Assembly (NCBI GenBank): GCA_009268125.1
Contig: WBOU01000003.1
Location: 248,001-312,000 of the forward strand
DNA: 64,000 nt
Origin: Chloroflexia bacterium SDU3-3
Lineage (GTDB): Bacteria > Chloroflexota > Chloroflexia > Chloroflexales > Roseiflexaceae
Reading direction: 5' to 3'
The stretch's first letter is position 1. The number at the start of each line of letters is the position of its first letter. The translations under genes were made by a program, and so were the position numbers. The notes beneath the pieces are model-generated. The model was given only the letters and a program-made list of their open reading frames with translations. It ran no database searches and was not told where the DNA came from. This document shows positions 1-8,768 of the stretch, in pieces.

Positions 1-1
1 C

Positions 2-685
2 ATCGGCCTGACCGTGCACGCCAGAGCCGCCGCGATCTTCTCGGGCATCACGCTGCTGATCACCGCCGCGCTGCTGATCGCCGGTAATATCCCCTTCACC
101 TCGTTCAGCATCATCGCCCTCGTGCTGCTGGTGATGACCATGATCTTCATCTGGCTGATCATCTTCACCATGGAGCGTGGCCGCGACAGCGCGCGCGCCC
201 AGGCCGCCACCATCCAGCAGAGCAAAGATCTGCTGCAGGCCAGCGAGCGCGACCTGCAGGCCACCAACCAGCAGATGCAGCAGAAAAATGATCAGCTCGA
301 ACACGCGCTGAACCTCGTGCAGCAGCTAGAGGTGCCGGTCATCCCGCTGATCGCTGGCGCGGTGGTGGTTCCAATTGTCGGCTACCTCGATAATCGACGC
401 CTCGACGCCATCCAGCGCAACGTGCTCTACAGCATCCACACCCACAACGCCCGGTTTGTGCTGATCGACCTCACTGGCCTAGCCCAGTTCGACAGCGAGA
501 TCATCCGCCAGTTCCAGCGGCTAGTGCAGGGCATCTCGCTACTGGGAGCCGAGGCGCTGCTCACCGGCATCAGCGCCGAGATCGCTGCCAGCTTGATCGA
601 TAACGAGATCAGCTTTGACCATATCTGGACCTCGGGCAACCTCTCCAGTGCAATACGCTATGTGCTGCAAAATGCCACTGTCTAG
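2..685 (+). CDS. Membrane-anchored STAS-domain protein (RsbR-like), 5' end outside window
   Basis: The reading frame is open to the window edge. Codons before the first GTG (position 14) read IGLT and align with VGIT of the paralogue at 795-1814, so the gene is truncated by the window and does not start at 14. The visible part has two hydrophobic segments, a Gln-rich coiled coil (about residues 55-105) and a C-terminal STAS domain. The family motif DITGVP..DT is altered to DLTGLAQFDS, replacing the usual phospho-acceptor Thr by Ser, while LTGIS is kept. RsbR-type STAS proteins build stressosome-like signalling complexes. No RsbS or RsbT gene is nearby, so a stress-signalling role is inferred from family only. 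Confidence 0.8.
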   Translation: MGLTVHARAAAIFSGITLLITAALLIAGNIPFTSFSIIALVLLVMTMIFIWLIIFTMERGRDSARAQAATIQQSKDLLQASERDLQATNQQMQQKNDQLEHALNLVQQLEVPVIPLIAGAVVVPIVGYLDNRRLDAIQRNVLYSIHTHNARFVLIDLTGLAQFDSEIIRQFQRLVQGISLLGAEALLTGISAEIAASLIDNEISFDHIWTSGNLSSAIRYVLQNATV

Positions 686-794
686 CTTGCCCAGCGCCCC
701 GCCAGCACCCGATCATTTTGCGCTACAATAAAACGGGGCCTACGCCAATCAGATATATGGTCAATGCGGCTTTCCGCAACACGTCACAAACACT

Positions 795-1814
795 ATGCTT
801 GCAGCTATCTTCACTATCCGCACTACCGACGCCGATCGTTTCGTGCGCGGCATCCTGCTCAAGAGCATGGTGCTGATCAGCGCCATCGGCCTGATCACCA
901 TTTTCATCATGGTCGACCCAAACTCGCCGATGCGCCAGAGCATAAACGCTGGCATCTTCGCGATGCTGGCTTGCCTGCCCATCGTCTTCGCACTGGCGCA
1001 CTATGGCAAAATCCACACGGGGTCACTGCTGCTGGCCATCCCGCTGCTGCTGGTGATCTTCTTCGCCGTGCCGCGCACCGAGGTGCTAGAAAAGCCCAGC
1101 ACGATGCTGCTGCTCATCCCCACGCTCATCGTAGGCATCACCATCCACTCGCGGGCAGCGGCGATCTTTGCCGCCAGCACGGTGGTGCTGGCCGTGGCGC
1201 TGATGTCCAGCGGTTATGTCCCATCGGTGCGCGGCACTAATCTGGCGGTGGTCTACCTGGTCGCCACGTTGCTATTTATCTGGCTGCTGATCTACACCCT
1301 AGAGCGCGGGCGCGACGAAGCTCGCAAACAGTCGGCGGCAGCGCAGCAGCGCCAGGCACTGCTGGCCGAACGCGAGCAGGAGCTGCAGCATAACAATGAT
1401 GACATGCAGCTCAAGAATGCCGAGCTAGAGCGCGCACTGGCCCTGGTGCAGCAGCTCGAGATGCCGATCATCCCAATCGGCCACAGCGCGGTGATTGTGC
1501 CGCTGGTTGGCCACATCGACATGCCGCGCGCCGAGAAGATCCAGGCCAACATCCTAGGCAGCGTCTATCAGCAGCGCGCAAACCATGTAATCATTGACCT
1601 CACTGGCGCAACCGAGATCGCCCCCGAGGTGAGCGATCAGCTGCTGAAGATCATCCACACCATCGCACTACTGGGCGCGCATGTGATGCTCACCGGCATC
1701 AGCAGCACCATGGCGATGGCTCTGGTGGAAAAAGACATCCGGCTTGATGGGATCTGGACGTCGGGCAATCTGGCCGATGCTATCCACTATGTCATCGAGC
1801 ACTCGGCACCCTAG
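795..1814 (+). CDS. Membrane STAS-domain protein (RsbR-like), tandem paralogue
   Basis: 339 residues. There are about five to six hydrophobic segments in residues 20-180, then a charged Gln/Ala-rich coiled coil (about 180-220), then a STAS domain (about 225-335). It aligns along its length with the truncated gene upstream, indicating tandem duplication. The position that is DT in canonical RsbR STAS domains reads DLTGATEIAPE, so the first conserved phospho-Thr is absent; LTGIS is retained. The ATG at 795 has no clear Shine-Dalgarno sequence. A long hairpin follows the stop. It probably transmits a membrane signal into a STAS signalling complex; the signal sensed is unknown. Confidence 0.8.
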   Translation: MLAAIFTIRTTDADRFVRGILLKSMVLISAIGLITIFIMVDPNSPMRQSINAGIFAMLACLPIVFALAHYGKIHTGSLLLAIPLLLVIFFAVPRTEVLEKPSTMLLLIPTLIVGITIHSRAAAIFAASTVVLAVALMSSGYVPSVRGTNLAVVYLVATLLFIWLLIYTLERGRDEARKQSAAAQQRQALLAEREQELQHNNDDMQLKNAELERALALVQQLEMPIIPIGHSAVIVPLVGHIDMPRAEKIQANILGSVYQQRANHVIIDLTGATEIAPEVSDQLLKIIHTIALLGAHVMLTGISSTMAMALVEKDIRLDGIWTSGNLADAIHYVIEHSAP

Positions 1815-1830
1815 CTGCTCGCCAGATGCT

Positions 1831-1887
1831 CAGCACATGGATATATGACACCACATTTTTGATCGTGGTCTATATATCCATGTGCTG
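1831..1887. terminator. Long hairpin after STAS gene
   Basis: A 16-bp perfect inverted repeat (1831-1846 with 1872-1887) is extended after a short interruption by 5 more pairs (1850-1854 with 1865-1869), around a T-rich loop. It lies 17 bp after the STAS stop. There is no T-tract after the stem, so it may be a bidirectional terminator or an mRNA-stabilising structure. Confidence 0.55.
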
Positions 1888-1919
1888 ATTAACAGCAGGA
1901 TGCACTCCCCCTTGGCGCA

Positions 1920-2150
1920 CCCCTGCAAGAGCCTATGCCGCCCCTGCAAGAGCCTATGCCGCCCCTGCAAGAGCCTGTGCCGCCCCTGCAAGAGCCTGTG
2001 CCGCCCCTGCAAGAGCCTATGCCGCCCCTGCAAGAGCCTATGCCGCCCCTGCAAGAGCCTATGCCGCCCCTGCAAGAGCCTATGCCGCCCCTGCAAGAGC
2101 CTGTGCCGCCTCTGCAAGAGCCTGTGCCGCCCCTGCAAGAACCTATGCAT
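1920..2150. repeat. 21-bp minisatellite, 11 tandem copies
   Basis: Eleven head-to-tail copies of a 21-bp unit (cccctgcaagagcctatgcc plus g) total 231 bp. Variation is mostly A/G at one site, with degeneration in the last two units. The period is divisible by three, so all frames stay open (PPLQEPM, PCKSLCR and antisense versions). In the PPLQEP frame a TAA lies at 1890 and the only ATGs are inside the repeat, with no ribosome binding site, so I treat it as non-coding. Confidence 0.9.
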
Positions 2151-2455
2151 GTGGCGATTGGTGCCAAATCACCACGCCACCTATGCCGTGCTGGCAGCAG
2201 AGCCATTGTCGCCACAGCCCTATTCCACGCACAAAGGAATCACGCTGCATAAACGCCTTTGAGAAAAGATACGCGGCAAACTAGTACTTGCGTCTTATTT
2301 TCCAATCCAACCTTTGCGAGCCATTCATTATGACAAATGCCTACTAGACTCCTCTTATAAAACCTTTTATGATGCTCGCAACTGACACCGGCATCGTACC
2401 GACACGTGTCTGCGGCACCCCAAAACCATCCACTACCAAAAAGGAGCGTCAACCC

Positions 2456-2827
2456 ATGGCAAAACGACCAACACGCTTTCTGGCAAGCGATGTGCTTGAG
2501 GCCGACCTTGCTGCGCTTGTGGCCCTGCGGGCGCTGGACGACTACGCGCCCAACAACCCCAGCATCAGCATCGAGAAGCTGAACCTGCTGTACGCCAAGC
2601 TGCGCGAGGCCTCCGATAAGGATGTGCTTGCCGACAATGCCAAGGTCGCCGCCCAGAGCGCCCATATGGATGCCCAGTGGGATCTGCACGAGGCCATGCT
2701 CAGCGTAAAAGCCGCTGTCCTGAGCCAGTACGGGCCAGACTCGGACGCCATCCAATCGCTGGGGCTGAAGAAAAAATCGGAATACAAGTCGCGCAGCCGC
2801 AAGCCCAAGACCAACAACGCCCCCTAG
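2456..2827 (+). CDS. Conserved hypothetical helical protein
   Basis: 123 residues from the ATG at 2456, chosen because AAGGAG (2441-2446) sits 9 bp upstream; a longer frame to 2369 has no ribosome binding site. The protein looks soluble and mostly alpha-helical. It has an acidic Leu/Ala-rich N-terminal half (VLEADLAALVALRAL), the segment SISIEKLNLLYAKLREA, and a basic Lys/Arg/Ser-rich tail (KKKSEYKSRSRKPK) that might bind nucleic acid. No signal peptide or known motif is seen. It stands alone between the minisatellite and a strong hairpin. Function unknown. Confidence 0.7.
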   Translation: MAKRPTRFLASDVLEADLAALVALRALDDYAPNNPSISIEKLNLLYAKLREASDKDVLADNAKVAAQSAHMDAQWDLHEAMLSVKAAVLSQYGPDSDAIQSLGLKKKSEYKSRSRKPKTNNAP

Positions 2828-2923
2828 CGATCTTGCCAAGCGCCCAGCACGCTGCCGAGCCAAAACCAAAACCTGCCAGGCGGCACAATCCCCTAACATC
2901 CACAGCAAGGCTGTACACACCCA

Positions 2924-2974
2924 CAGCATAGCAGCGCGCCCAGGTCGTCATCACCTGGGCGCGCTGCTATGCTG
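2924..2974. terminator. 22-bp stem hairpin
   Basis: A perfect 22-bp inverted repeat (2924-2945 with 2953-2974) with a 7-nt loop lies 96 bp after the stop of the small helical protein gene. It is very GC-rich in the middle. No strong T-run follows, so termination is likely but not certain. Confidence 0.6.
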
Positions 2975-3358
2975 CTTCCCCAGCGCCAACTATGTGAGCA
3001 GCCGCCCCATACCTTTGCAGCGGTTAGCCTTTCGCAACGAACAGTAACGCTTTTCACCAATAATAGGGGTGAAATTCTGTAGTTCGTGTTGCCTTACACA
3101 ATGAAATGAACCAGCAGGAACCAATAAGGACCGTGCAGGTAGGTAAATTTTTATCTCTACTAGGTTTTTTAAAGCTATCTTTTAGGCAGGATGGGTGTTT
3201 TATACTAGAGCCACAGACGACAAGGCACCTACCCCAACGTGAAGCGACCAGGCAGCCGCACCCCGCAGCCTTCACCGTGGTACCCCTGCTCTGCCTGCAC
3301 GTGCCTTGACAATTGGTGTGGCAACCAAGCGAAAAGCTCAGAGGTGAGGGTGACATCC
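2975..3358. other. Intergenic leader region of the activase gene
   Basis: No credible gene. A small hairpin (TTTCACC 3052-3058 with GGTGAAA 3068-3074) is nested within a looser inverted pair (GCAACGAAC and GTTCGTGTTGC). TATACT at 3201-3206 could be a -10 element for the downstream activase, but no good -35 is visible. The stretch is AT-richer than its surroundings. Confidence 0.4.
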
Positions 3359-6300
3359 ATGGCAGAAACACTACGGCTCGGCATCGACATCGGCTCCACC
3401 ACCGCAAAGATCGTCCTGCTCGACAGCACAGGAACCACCTGCTACTCCGACTACCGCCGCCACAACGCCGCAGCCCAGGCGGCGCTGCGCGATGCGCTAG
3501 GCCAGGCCCGCGAGCAGCTGGGCAACCGCCCCATATCGCTGCTCGTCACCGGATCATCGGGCATGGGCATCACCGAGCGCTACGCGCTGCCCTTCATCCA
3601 AGAGGTGGTGGCCGCCGCCGAGGTGGTGCGCCAGCGCTACCCTGGCGTGCGCACCCTGGTGGATGTGGGCGGCGAGGACGCCAAGCTCATCCTGTTCCAG
3701 GCCAACGGCATGCCCGACATCCGAATGAACGGATCGTGCGCCGGCGGCACCGGCGCGTTTATCGATCAGATGGCGCTACTGCTGAACGTCACCCCCAGCG
3801 AGCTGGATGGGCTGGCGGCGCAGCACACCACCATCTACCCGATCGCATCGCGCTGCGGCGTGTTCGCCAAGACCGATGTGCAGAACCTGATCAGCCGCGA
3901 GATCGGGCGCGAGAATATCGCCGCCTCGATCTTCCACGCTGTGGCGCTGCAGACCCTGGTCACGCTGGCGCGCGGGGCCAACCCGCAGCCCGCCGTGCTA
4001 TTCTGTGGCGGGCCGCTCACCTTCCTGCCCGCGCTGCGCGGGGCCTTCGCCAAGGTGCTGGGCATCGGCCCCGCCGACATCAGCCCGGTGGAGCACGCCG
4101 AGCTGTTGCCCGCGCTGGGCGCGGCCCTGGCCGATGGCTCGCAGCGGCTAGAGACCACGCTGGATGACCTGATCGCGCTGCTGGGCACCCAGGGCGTGCA
4201 GCTGCAGCACGCCAAGCGGCGGCTGGAGCCGCTGTTTATCGACCACCCGGCCTTCCGCAGCTGGGAGCAGCAGCGCGAGAGCCACCGCGTGCCCCGCGCC
4301 GACCTAGCCAGCCTGGCCGGACAGCCCTGCTTCATCGGCATCGACTCCGGCTCGACCACCACCAAGCTGGTGCTGACTGACGCCGAGGGCCGCGTGGCCT
4401 TCACATCCTACGGCAAGAACAACGGCAATGCGATCGGGGCCGTGCGCGATGCGCTCGGCAAGCTCTACGCCGCCACCCAGGGCATGGAAATGCCGCCGAT
4501 CGTGGCCCGCAGCGCCGTCACCGGCTACGGCGAGGATCTCATCCGCAGCGCATTCAGCTGCGACGAAGGTCTGGTGGAGACCATCGCCCACGCGCGGGCG
4601 GCCAAAGCCTTCGACCCGCAGGTCAGCTTTATCCTCGACATCGGCGGGCAGGACATGAAGGCGATCTTCATCAACAACGGCCAGATCCGCAGCATCGAGA
4701 TCAACGAGGCCTGCTCATCCGGCTGCGGCTCGTTCGTGGAGACCTTCGCCGGGTCGCTGGGCTACCCGGTGGCCAGCTTCGCGCAGCTGGCCTGCGACTC
4801 GCAAGAGCCGTGTGACCTGGGCACGCGCTGCACCGTGTTTATGAACTCGAAGGTGAAGCAGGCCCAGCGCGAGGGCGCAGAGGTGGGCGATATCTCGGCG
4901 GGCCTGGCCTACTCGGTGATCAAGAATGCGCTGAACAAAGTGCTGAAGATCACCGACCCGGCGGTGCTGGGCGAGCACATCTTGGTGCAGGGCGGCACCT
5001 TCCGCAACCCGGCGGTGCAGCGCGCGCTTGAGCTGCTGATCGAGCGGCCCGTGATCTGCCCCGACATCGCCGAGCTGATGGGCGCATACGGCGCGGCGCT
5101 GACCGCCCGCGATGCATGGCAGGAAGACGCGACCGATAGCAGCTTTATCGAGCTGACCGCGCTGGAGAGCACCAGCGACTACAAGACCAAACACATCAAC
5201 TGCCGAGGCTGCACCAACCGCTGCACCGTGACCAAACTGCAGTTCCCCAATGGCAACACCTTCTTCACCGGCAACCGCTGCGAGCGCATCTACAGCAACA
5301 GCGGGGTGAAGCGCGTGAAGGGCGCAAACCTGCTGGAGCAGAAGGCCGACATGCTGTTCAACCGGCCCACGCGGCCCACCACCACCCCGCGCATGACGCT
5401 GGGCATCCCGCGCGTGCTGAACATGTACGAAAAGTTTCCGTTCTGGGCCACGCTGCTGGTCGAGTGCGGCTTCGCGGTGCGCCTATCGGACGACTCGTCG
5501 ACCGCGCTCTACGAGCAGGGCGCTGGCACGGTGGCATCCGAGAACATCTGCTTCCCGGCCAAGCTGGCCCACGGCCACATCCTGAACCTGCTGGACGCCG
5601 GAGTGGACTGCATCGTCTACCCCATGGTCACCTACGAGCATGTCGAGTTCCGCGACTCGGATAACAGCTACAACTGCCCGATCGTCACCGGCTACCCCGA
5701 GGTGCTGCGCAGCACCATCGACCCCGAGGCGCGGGCCAACATCCCGCTGGATCGCCCGCCAGTCACGTTCAAAACCCCCGAGCTGCTGCGCAAGAGCTGC
5801 GCGCGCTACATGGAAACGCTGGGGGTGGATAAGGCCAGCTTCAGCCGCGCCTTCGACCTAGCGCTAGAGGCGCAGGAGCGCTACAAGGCCGATGTGCGCG
5901 ATGCCGCCGCCCAGATCCTAGAGCAAGCGCGGGCCGAGGGCCGCATGGTGGCCCTGCTGCTATGCCGACCATACCATCTGGATGGCCTGATCAACCACCG
6001 CGTGCCCAACATCCTCTCCGACTTCGGCGTCGATGTGATCACCGAGGATGCCGTGCCGATGGAGCAGCAGGCCGCGCTGGGCACACGCCACACCATCACG
6101 CAGTGGGAATATACCAACCGCTACATCTACGCCGCGCGCTGGGCCACTCAGCAGCCCGATGTCGAGGTAGTCCAGCTCAACTCCTTCGGCTGCGGCCCCG
6201 ACGTGCTGGCCATCGACGAGGTGCGCGCCGTGCTGGCCGAGGGCGGCAAGGGCCACACCGTGCTGCGCATCGACGAGATCGAAAGCCTGGGATCGGCGCG

Positions 6301-7627
6301 GCTGCGGCTGCGATCCATGATCGAATCGGTGCGCGCCCAGCGTGGCGAGCCGCTGCAGCCGGTGGCCCGGCGCACCACCAAGGCGTTCATGAAAGAAGAT
6401 CGTCGCCGCACCATCCTGGTGCCCGAGTTCTCGCACTTCGCCACCGCGCCGATCGTGCGCCCGCTGCGCGACATGGGCTACAACATCGAGCTGCTGCCCA
6501 CCGCCGACCGCCGCTCGGTCGACCTGGGGCTGAAATATGTCAACAACGAGATCTGCTACCCTGCGATCATCTTGGTGGGCGACCTGATCAAGGTGCTGAA
6601 GTCGGGGCGCTACGCGCTGGACGAGGTGGCGGTGGGCCTGAGCCAGACCGGCGGGCAGTGCCGCGACACCTGCTACCTGACCATGCTCAAGCGGGCGCTG
6701 GTGGCCAACGGGCTGGAGCAGGTGCCAGTGATCGCGCTCTCCACCAACTTCACCCCGATCAACGATCAGCCGGGCATGGCGATCAACTACGCCGTCTACG
6801 CCCAGAAGCTGATGTACTCGCTCTCGCTCTCGGATGCGATCTCGGCCATGTACCACGCCGTCGCACCGCGCGAGCTGCAGCACGGCGACGCCATGCGCGT
6901 GGCCGACCGCCACATGGCCCGGCTGGACAGCGGCGAGCTGCCGCTGCGGCGCGGCGCGGTGCTGCAGGCCATCCGCGACGCGGTGGCCGAGTTCAACGCC
7001 GTGCCGGTGCGCGCGGGCGAGCTGCCGCGCGCCGCGATCGTGGGCGAGATCTTCCTCAAGCTCAACAGCTTCGGCAACAACAACATGGTGCAGTGGCTGA
7101 TCGACCAGGGCATCGAGGTGCAGCTGCCGCCGCTGATGGAGTACTTCACATCCACCTTCGTCAACAGCGACATCGACGTGCAGGCCGGCCTGCAGCGCCG
7201 CAGCCTCATGTGGGGCACGATCAAGCTGGCGCGCGGCTACGTGGAGGGCTTCCTGCGCGAGGCCGACGCGGCGATGCGCGGCTTCCGCTTCCACCGCCCC
7301 GCGCACGACATCGACCAGATCGCGCAGGCCGCCAGCAAGGTGATCGACCTGACCAACCACTTTGGCGAGGGCTGGCTCATCCCCGGCGAGATCGGCACCT
7401 ATGTCCAGTCGGGCGTGCCGAACATCGTGTGCATCCAGCCGTTCGGCTGCATCGCCAACCAGGTGGCCGCGCGCGGCCTTGAGAAGAGCCTGAAGCAGCA
7501 CTACCCCGACTTGAACATCCTGTTCCTCGACACCGACGCGGGCACCAGCGAGGTGAATGTGCAGAACCGCCTGTACTTCTTCGTGAACCACGCCCGCGCC
7601 GCCTATGCGGGCGGGCAGGCTGCCTAG
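3359..7627 (+). CDS. Giant acyl-CoA dehydratase activase (BcrA/BadF/BadG/HgdC family, fused)
   Basis: 1,422 residues from the ATG at 3359 (GAGGTGAGGG upstream). There are two BadF/BadG/BcrA/BcrD ATPase domains: the first at about 5-260 (GIDIGSTTAKIV, VTGSSGMG, DVGGEDAK) and the second at about 320-580 (GIDSGSTTTKLV, DIGGQDMK). Cys127 (GSCAGGTG) and Cys166 (SRCGVF) fall at the numbering of the bridging [4Fe-4S] ligands of HgdC; the second domain has Cys452/456/491. A Cys cluster (CRGCTNRC, 615-622, plus Cys641) opens the DUF2229 and dehydratase-component-like C-terminal half. Family members use ATP to drive one low-potential electron into a partner Fe-S enzyme. No partner dehydratase is adjacent, so the substrate is unknown. 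Confidence 0.85.
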   Translation: MAETLRLGIDIGSTTAKIVLLDSTGTTCYSDYRRHNAAAQAALRDALGQAREQLGNRPISLLVTGSSGMGITERYALPFIQEVVAAAEVVRQRYPGVRTLVDVGGEDAKLILFQANGMPDIRMNGSCAGGTGAFIDQMALLLNVTPSELDGLAAQHTTIYPIASRCGVFAKTDVQNLISREIGRENIAASIFHAVALQTLVTLARGANPQPAVLFCGGPLTFLPALRGAFAKVLGIGPADISPVEHAELLPALGAALADGSQRLETTLDDLIALLGTQGVQLQHAKRRLEPLFIDHPAFRSWEQQRESHRVPRADLASLAGQPCFIGIDSGSTTTKLVLTDAEGRVAFTSYGKNNGNAIGAVRDALGKLYAATQGMEMPPIVARSAVTGYGEDLIRSAFSCDEGLVETIAHARAAKAFDPQVSFILDIGGQDMKAIFINNGQIRSIEINEACSSGCGSFVETFAGSLGYPVASFAQLACDSQEPCDLGTRCTVFMNSKVKQAQREGAEVGDISAGLAYSVIKNALNKVLKITDPAVLGEHILVQGGTFRNPAVQRALELLIERPVICPDIAELMGAYGAALTARDAWQEDATDSSFIELTALESTSDYKTKHINCRGCTNRCTVTKLQFPNGNTFFTGNRCERIYSNSGVKRVKGANLLEQKADMLFNRPTRPTTTPRMTLGIPRVLNMYEKFPFWATLLVECGFAVRLSDDSSTALYEQGAGTVASENICFPAKLAHGHILNLLDAGVDCIVYPMVTYEHVEFRDSDNSYNCPIVTGYPEVLRSTIDPEARANIPLDRPPVTFKTPELLRKSCARYMETLGVDKASFSRAFDLALEAQERYKADVRDAAAQILEQARAEGRMVALLLCRPYHLDGLINHRVPNILSDFGVDVITEDAVPMEQQAALGTRHTITQWEYTNRYIYAARWATQQPDVEVVQLNSFGCGPDVLAIDEVRAVLAEGGKGHTVLRIDEIESLGSARLRLRSMIESVRAQRGEPLQPVARRTTKAFMKEDRRRTILVPEFSHFATAPIVRPLRDMGYNIELLPTADRRSVDLGLKYVNNEICYPAIILVGDLIKVLKSGRYALDEVAVGLSQTGGQCRDTCYLTMLKRALVANGLEQVPVIALSTNFTPINDQPGMAINYAVYAQKLMYSLSLSDAISAMYHAVAPRELQHGDAMRVADRHMARLDSGELPLRRGAVLQAIRDAVAEFNAVPVRAGELPRAAIVGEIFLKLNSFGNNNMVQWLIDQGIEVQLPPLMEYFTSTFVNSDIDVQAGLQRRSLMWGTIKLARGYVEGFLREADAAMRGFRFHRPAHDIDQIAQAASKVIDLTNHFGEGWLIPGEIGTYVQSGVPNIVCIQPFGCIANQVAARGLEKSLKQHYPDLNILFLDTDAGTSEVNVQNRLYFFVNHARAAYAGGQAA

Positions 7628-7644
7628 CAAGCTCCACACCAGAC

Positions 7645-7679
7645 GCCAAGGGCCGCAGGTGTTGCCTGCGGCCCTTGGC
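7645..7679. terminator. Hairpin terminator after activase
   Basis: A 15-bp perfect stem (7645-7659 with 7665-7679) with a 5-nt loop starts 17 bp after the stop codon. Confidence 0.7.
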
Positions 7680-7761
7680 CATGCTCGGCATCATACAGAC
7701 GCCGCCAGATCGAAAATACGGCGTACACACGCCATACTCCCGCAAACCGCCAGCATGGCAT

Positions 7762-7789
7762 TTGCACAAACGGCAAAATTGGATATAAT
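7762..7789 (+). promoter_or_regulatory. Sigma-A-type promoter of tRNA-Lys
   Basis: TTGCAC (7762-7767), 16-bp spacer, TATAAT (7784-7789). The predicted start lies about 7 bp before the mature tRNA 5' end. Confidence 0.85.
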
Positions 7790-7803
7790 AATCAGCGTTG
7801 TGC

Positions 7804-7878
7804 GGGCTGGTAGCTCAGTGGCAGAGCAGTGGCCTTTTAAGCCAATGGTCGTGGGTTCGACCCCCACCCGGCCCACCA
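7804..7878 (+). tRNA. tRNA-Lys (anticodon UUU), CCA encoded
   Basis: The full cloverleaf can be folded: acceptor GGGCTGG (7804-7810) with CCGGCCC (7868-7874), D-stem GCTC/GAGC, anticodon loop CTTTTAA with anticodon TTT (7836-7838), and T-arm GTGGG-TTCGACC-CCCAC. Discriminator A at 7875 is followed by an encoded CCA (7876-7878). The D-loop is short, giving 75 nt in total. It has its own promoter and terminator, so it is a monocistronic tRNA unit. Confidence 0.97.
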
Positions 7879-7898
7879 GCACGACCGAATGTTAAAAT

Positions 7899-7929
7899 AG
7901 CAGCTTCCCACAAGGGGGCTGCTGTTTTT
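7899..7929 (+). terminator. Rho-independent terminator of tRNA-Lys
   Basis: An AGCAGC..CCC stem pairs with GGG..GCTGCT and is followed by GTTTTT, 20 bp after the tRNA. Confidence 0.85.
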
Positions 7930-8017
7930 GTTGGGCGCACCGCAAACGCCACGAAGCCCTAGCACGCACACATCCTAGCCCTGCACACGCTTCGTGAAAA
8001 CCTAGGTAGCCAAACGA

Positions 8018-8058
8018 CAAAAAAACGAGCCGCCAGCATGTTGTTGCTGGCGGCTCGT
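8018..8058 (-). terminator. Rho-independent terminator of the secreted-protein gene
   Basis: A 14-bp perfect stem (8025-8038 with 8045-8058) is flanked on its left by a run of A, i.e. U on the minus-strand transcript. It sits 30 bp after the stop of the minus-strand gene. Confidence 0.85.
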
Positions 8059-8088
8059 TTGTAGGGATATAAAAGTGGCAGGGAAGGG

Positions 8089-8493
8089 CTAAGACTTCCA
8101 GCAGCCATAGCGGTTAAAGCTCACCCTAACCCAATCACTACCCGATTGTATCGATGGGACATCGCCATAGCAGGTAACGGTTTTGGATAGGCCGGGATTT
8201 GCAATAGCCAGCCCGATCGTGACCTGAACCTTCCCCTTCCACCACCACCCGCCTACCCAGTAGTTACTTGGGCCAGGGTAGCCAAAATATGCCCCATAGG
8301 TGACCACACTGCCATTTTGGTTTGGCCCCACGATCTGAAGGCTGGTGGCGGTAACACCGCCCTCCGCCGAGCTGATGTAGATCTGCTGGCCATTCCAGGC
8401 CGCCCGTGCGGTTGGTGCGGGGCTGACGATGGACGTGGCGAGGAGCAACGTGACGAGGACCAGCAGTCGTGCGAGTAGACGAGGTGGATTCAT
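8089..8493 (-). CDS. Small secreted protein of unknown function
   Basis: 134 residues from the ATG at 8493, which has AAGGAG at good spacing; the longer frame to 8541 lacks a ribosome binding site. A classical signal peptide (RLLARLLVLVTLLLA, cleavage near ARA-AW at about residue 31) precedes a mature domain of about 103 residues rich in Gly, Trp and Tyr (YWVGGWWWKGKV), with one Cys pair (VTCYGD and the C-terminal YGCWKS) that could form a disulphide. The size and beta-rich, aromatic composition resemble small secreted bacteriocin-like or adhesive proteins, but no family is recognised. It is monocistronic with its own terminator. Confidence 0.7.
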   Translation of the reverse strand: MNPPRLLARLLVLVTLLLATSIVSPAPTARAAWNGQQIYISSAEGGVTATSLQIVGPNQNGSVVTYGAYFGYPGPSNYWVGGWWWKGKVQVTIGLAIANPGLSKTVTCYGDVPSIQSGSDWVRVSFNRYGCWKS

Positions 8494-8768
8494 GCAGGTT
8501 CTCCTTGATGGTAGGATGGGTGGATAAGGGGAACAAATCACATCGTCGTATGCGATTCCTATCCAGTATAGATCGGATCGCCACCCTTGTAAAGACTACA
8601 TAGAGATGATAGTGCAGGTTTGTTGCGAACAAGCGGCAGCCTTGCTCAGCGCTGCTCCCTGAGCAAAAAGATTCGGCCCAGATCGCCACCACACGATCTG
8701 GGCCACCTGTCTGCATCACGGCCACATACAGCTTGTAGCTAACGGTAATGTCCTCGCGTGGCGCGCCA

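Noticed and set aside
1920-2150. Possible CRISPR array
   Set aside because: Units are contiguous without spacers and no cas gene is near.
1882-2262. Repeat-encoded open frames on both strands (PCKSLCR, PPLQEPM and antisense repeats)
   Set aside because: All arise from one 21-bp minisatellite with a period divisible by three; starts lie inside the repeat and no ribosome binding site is present.
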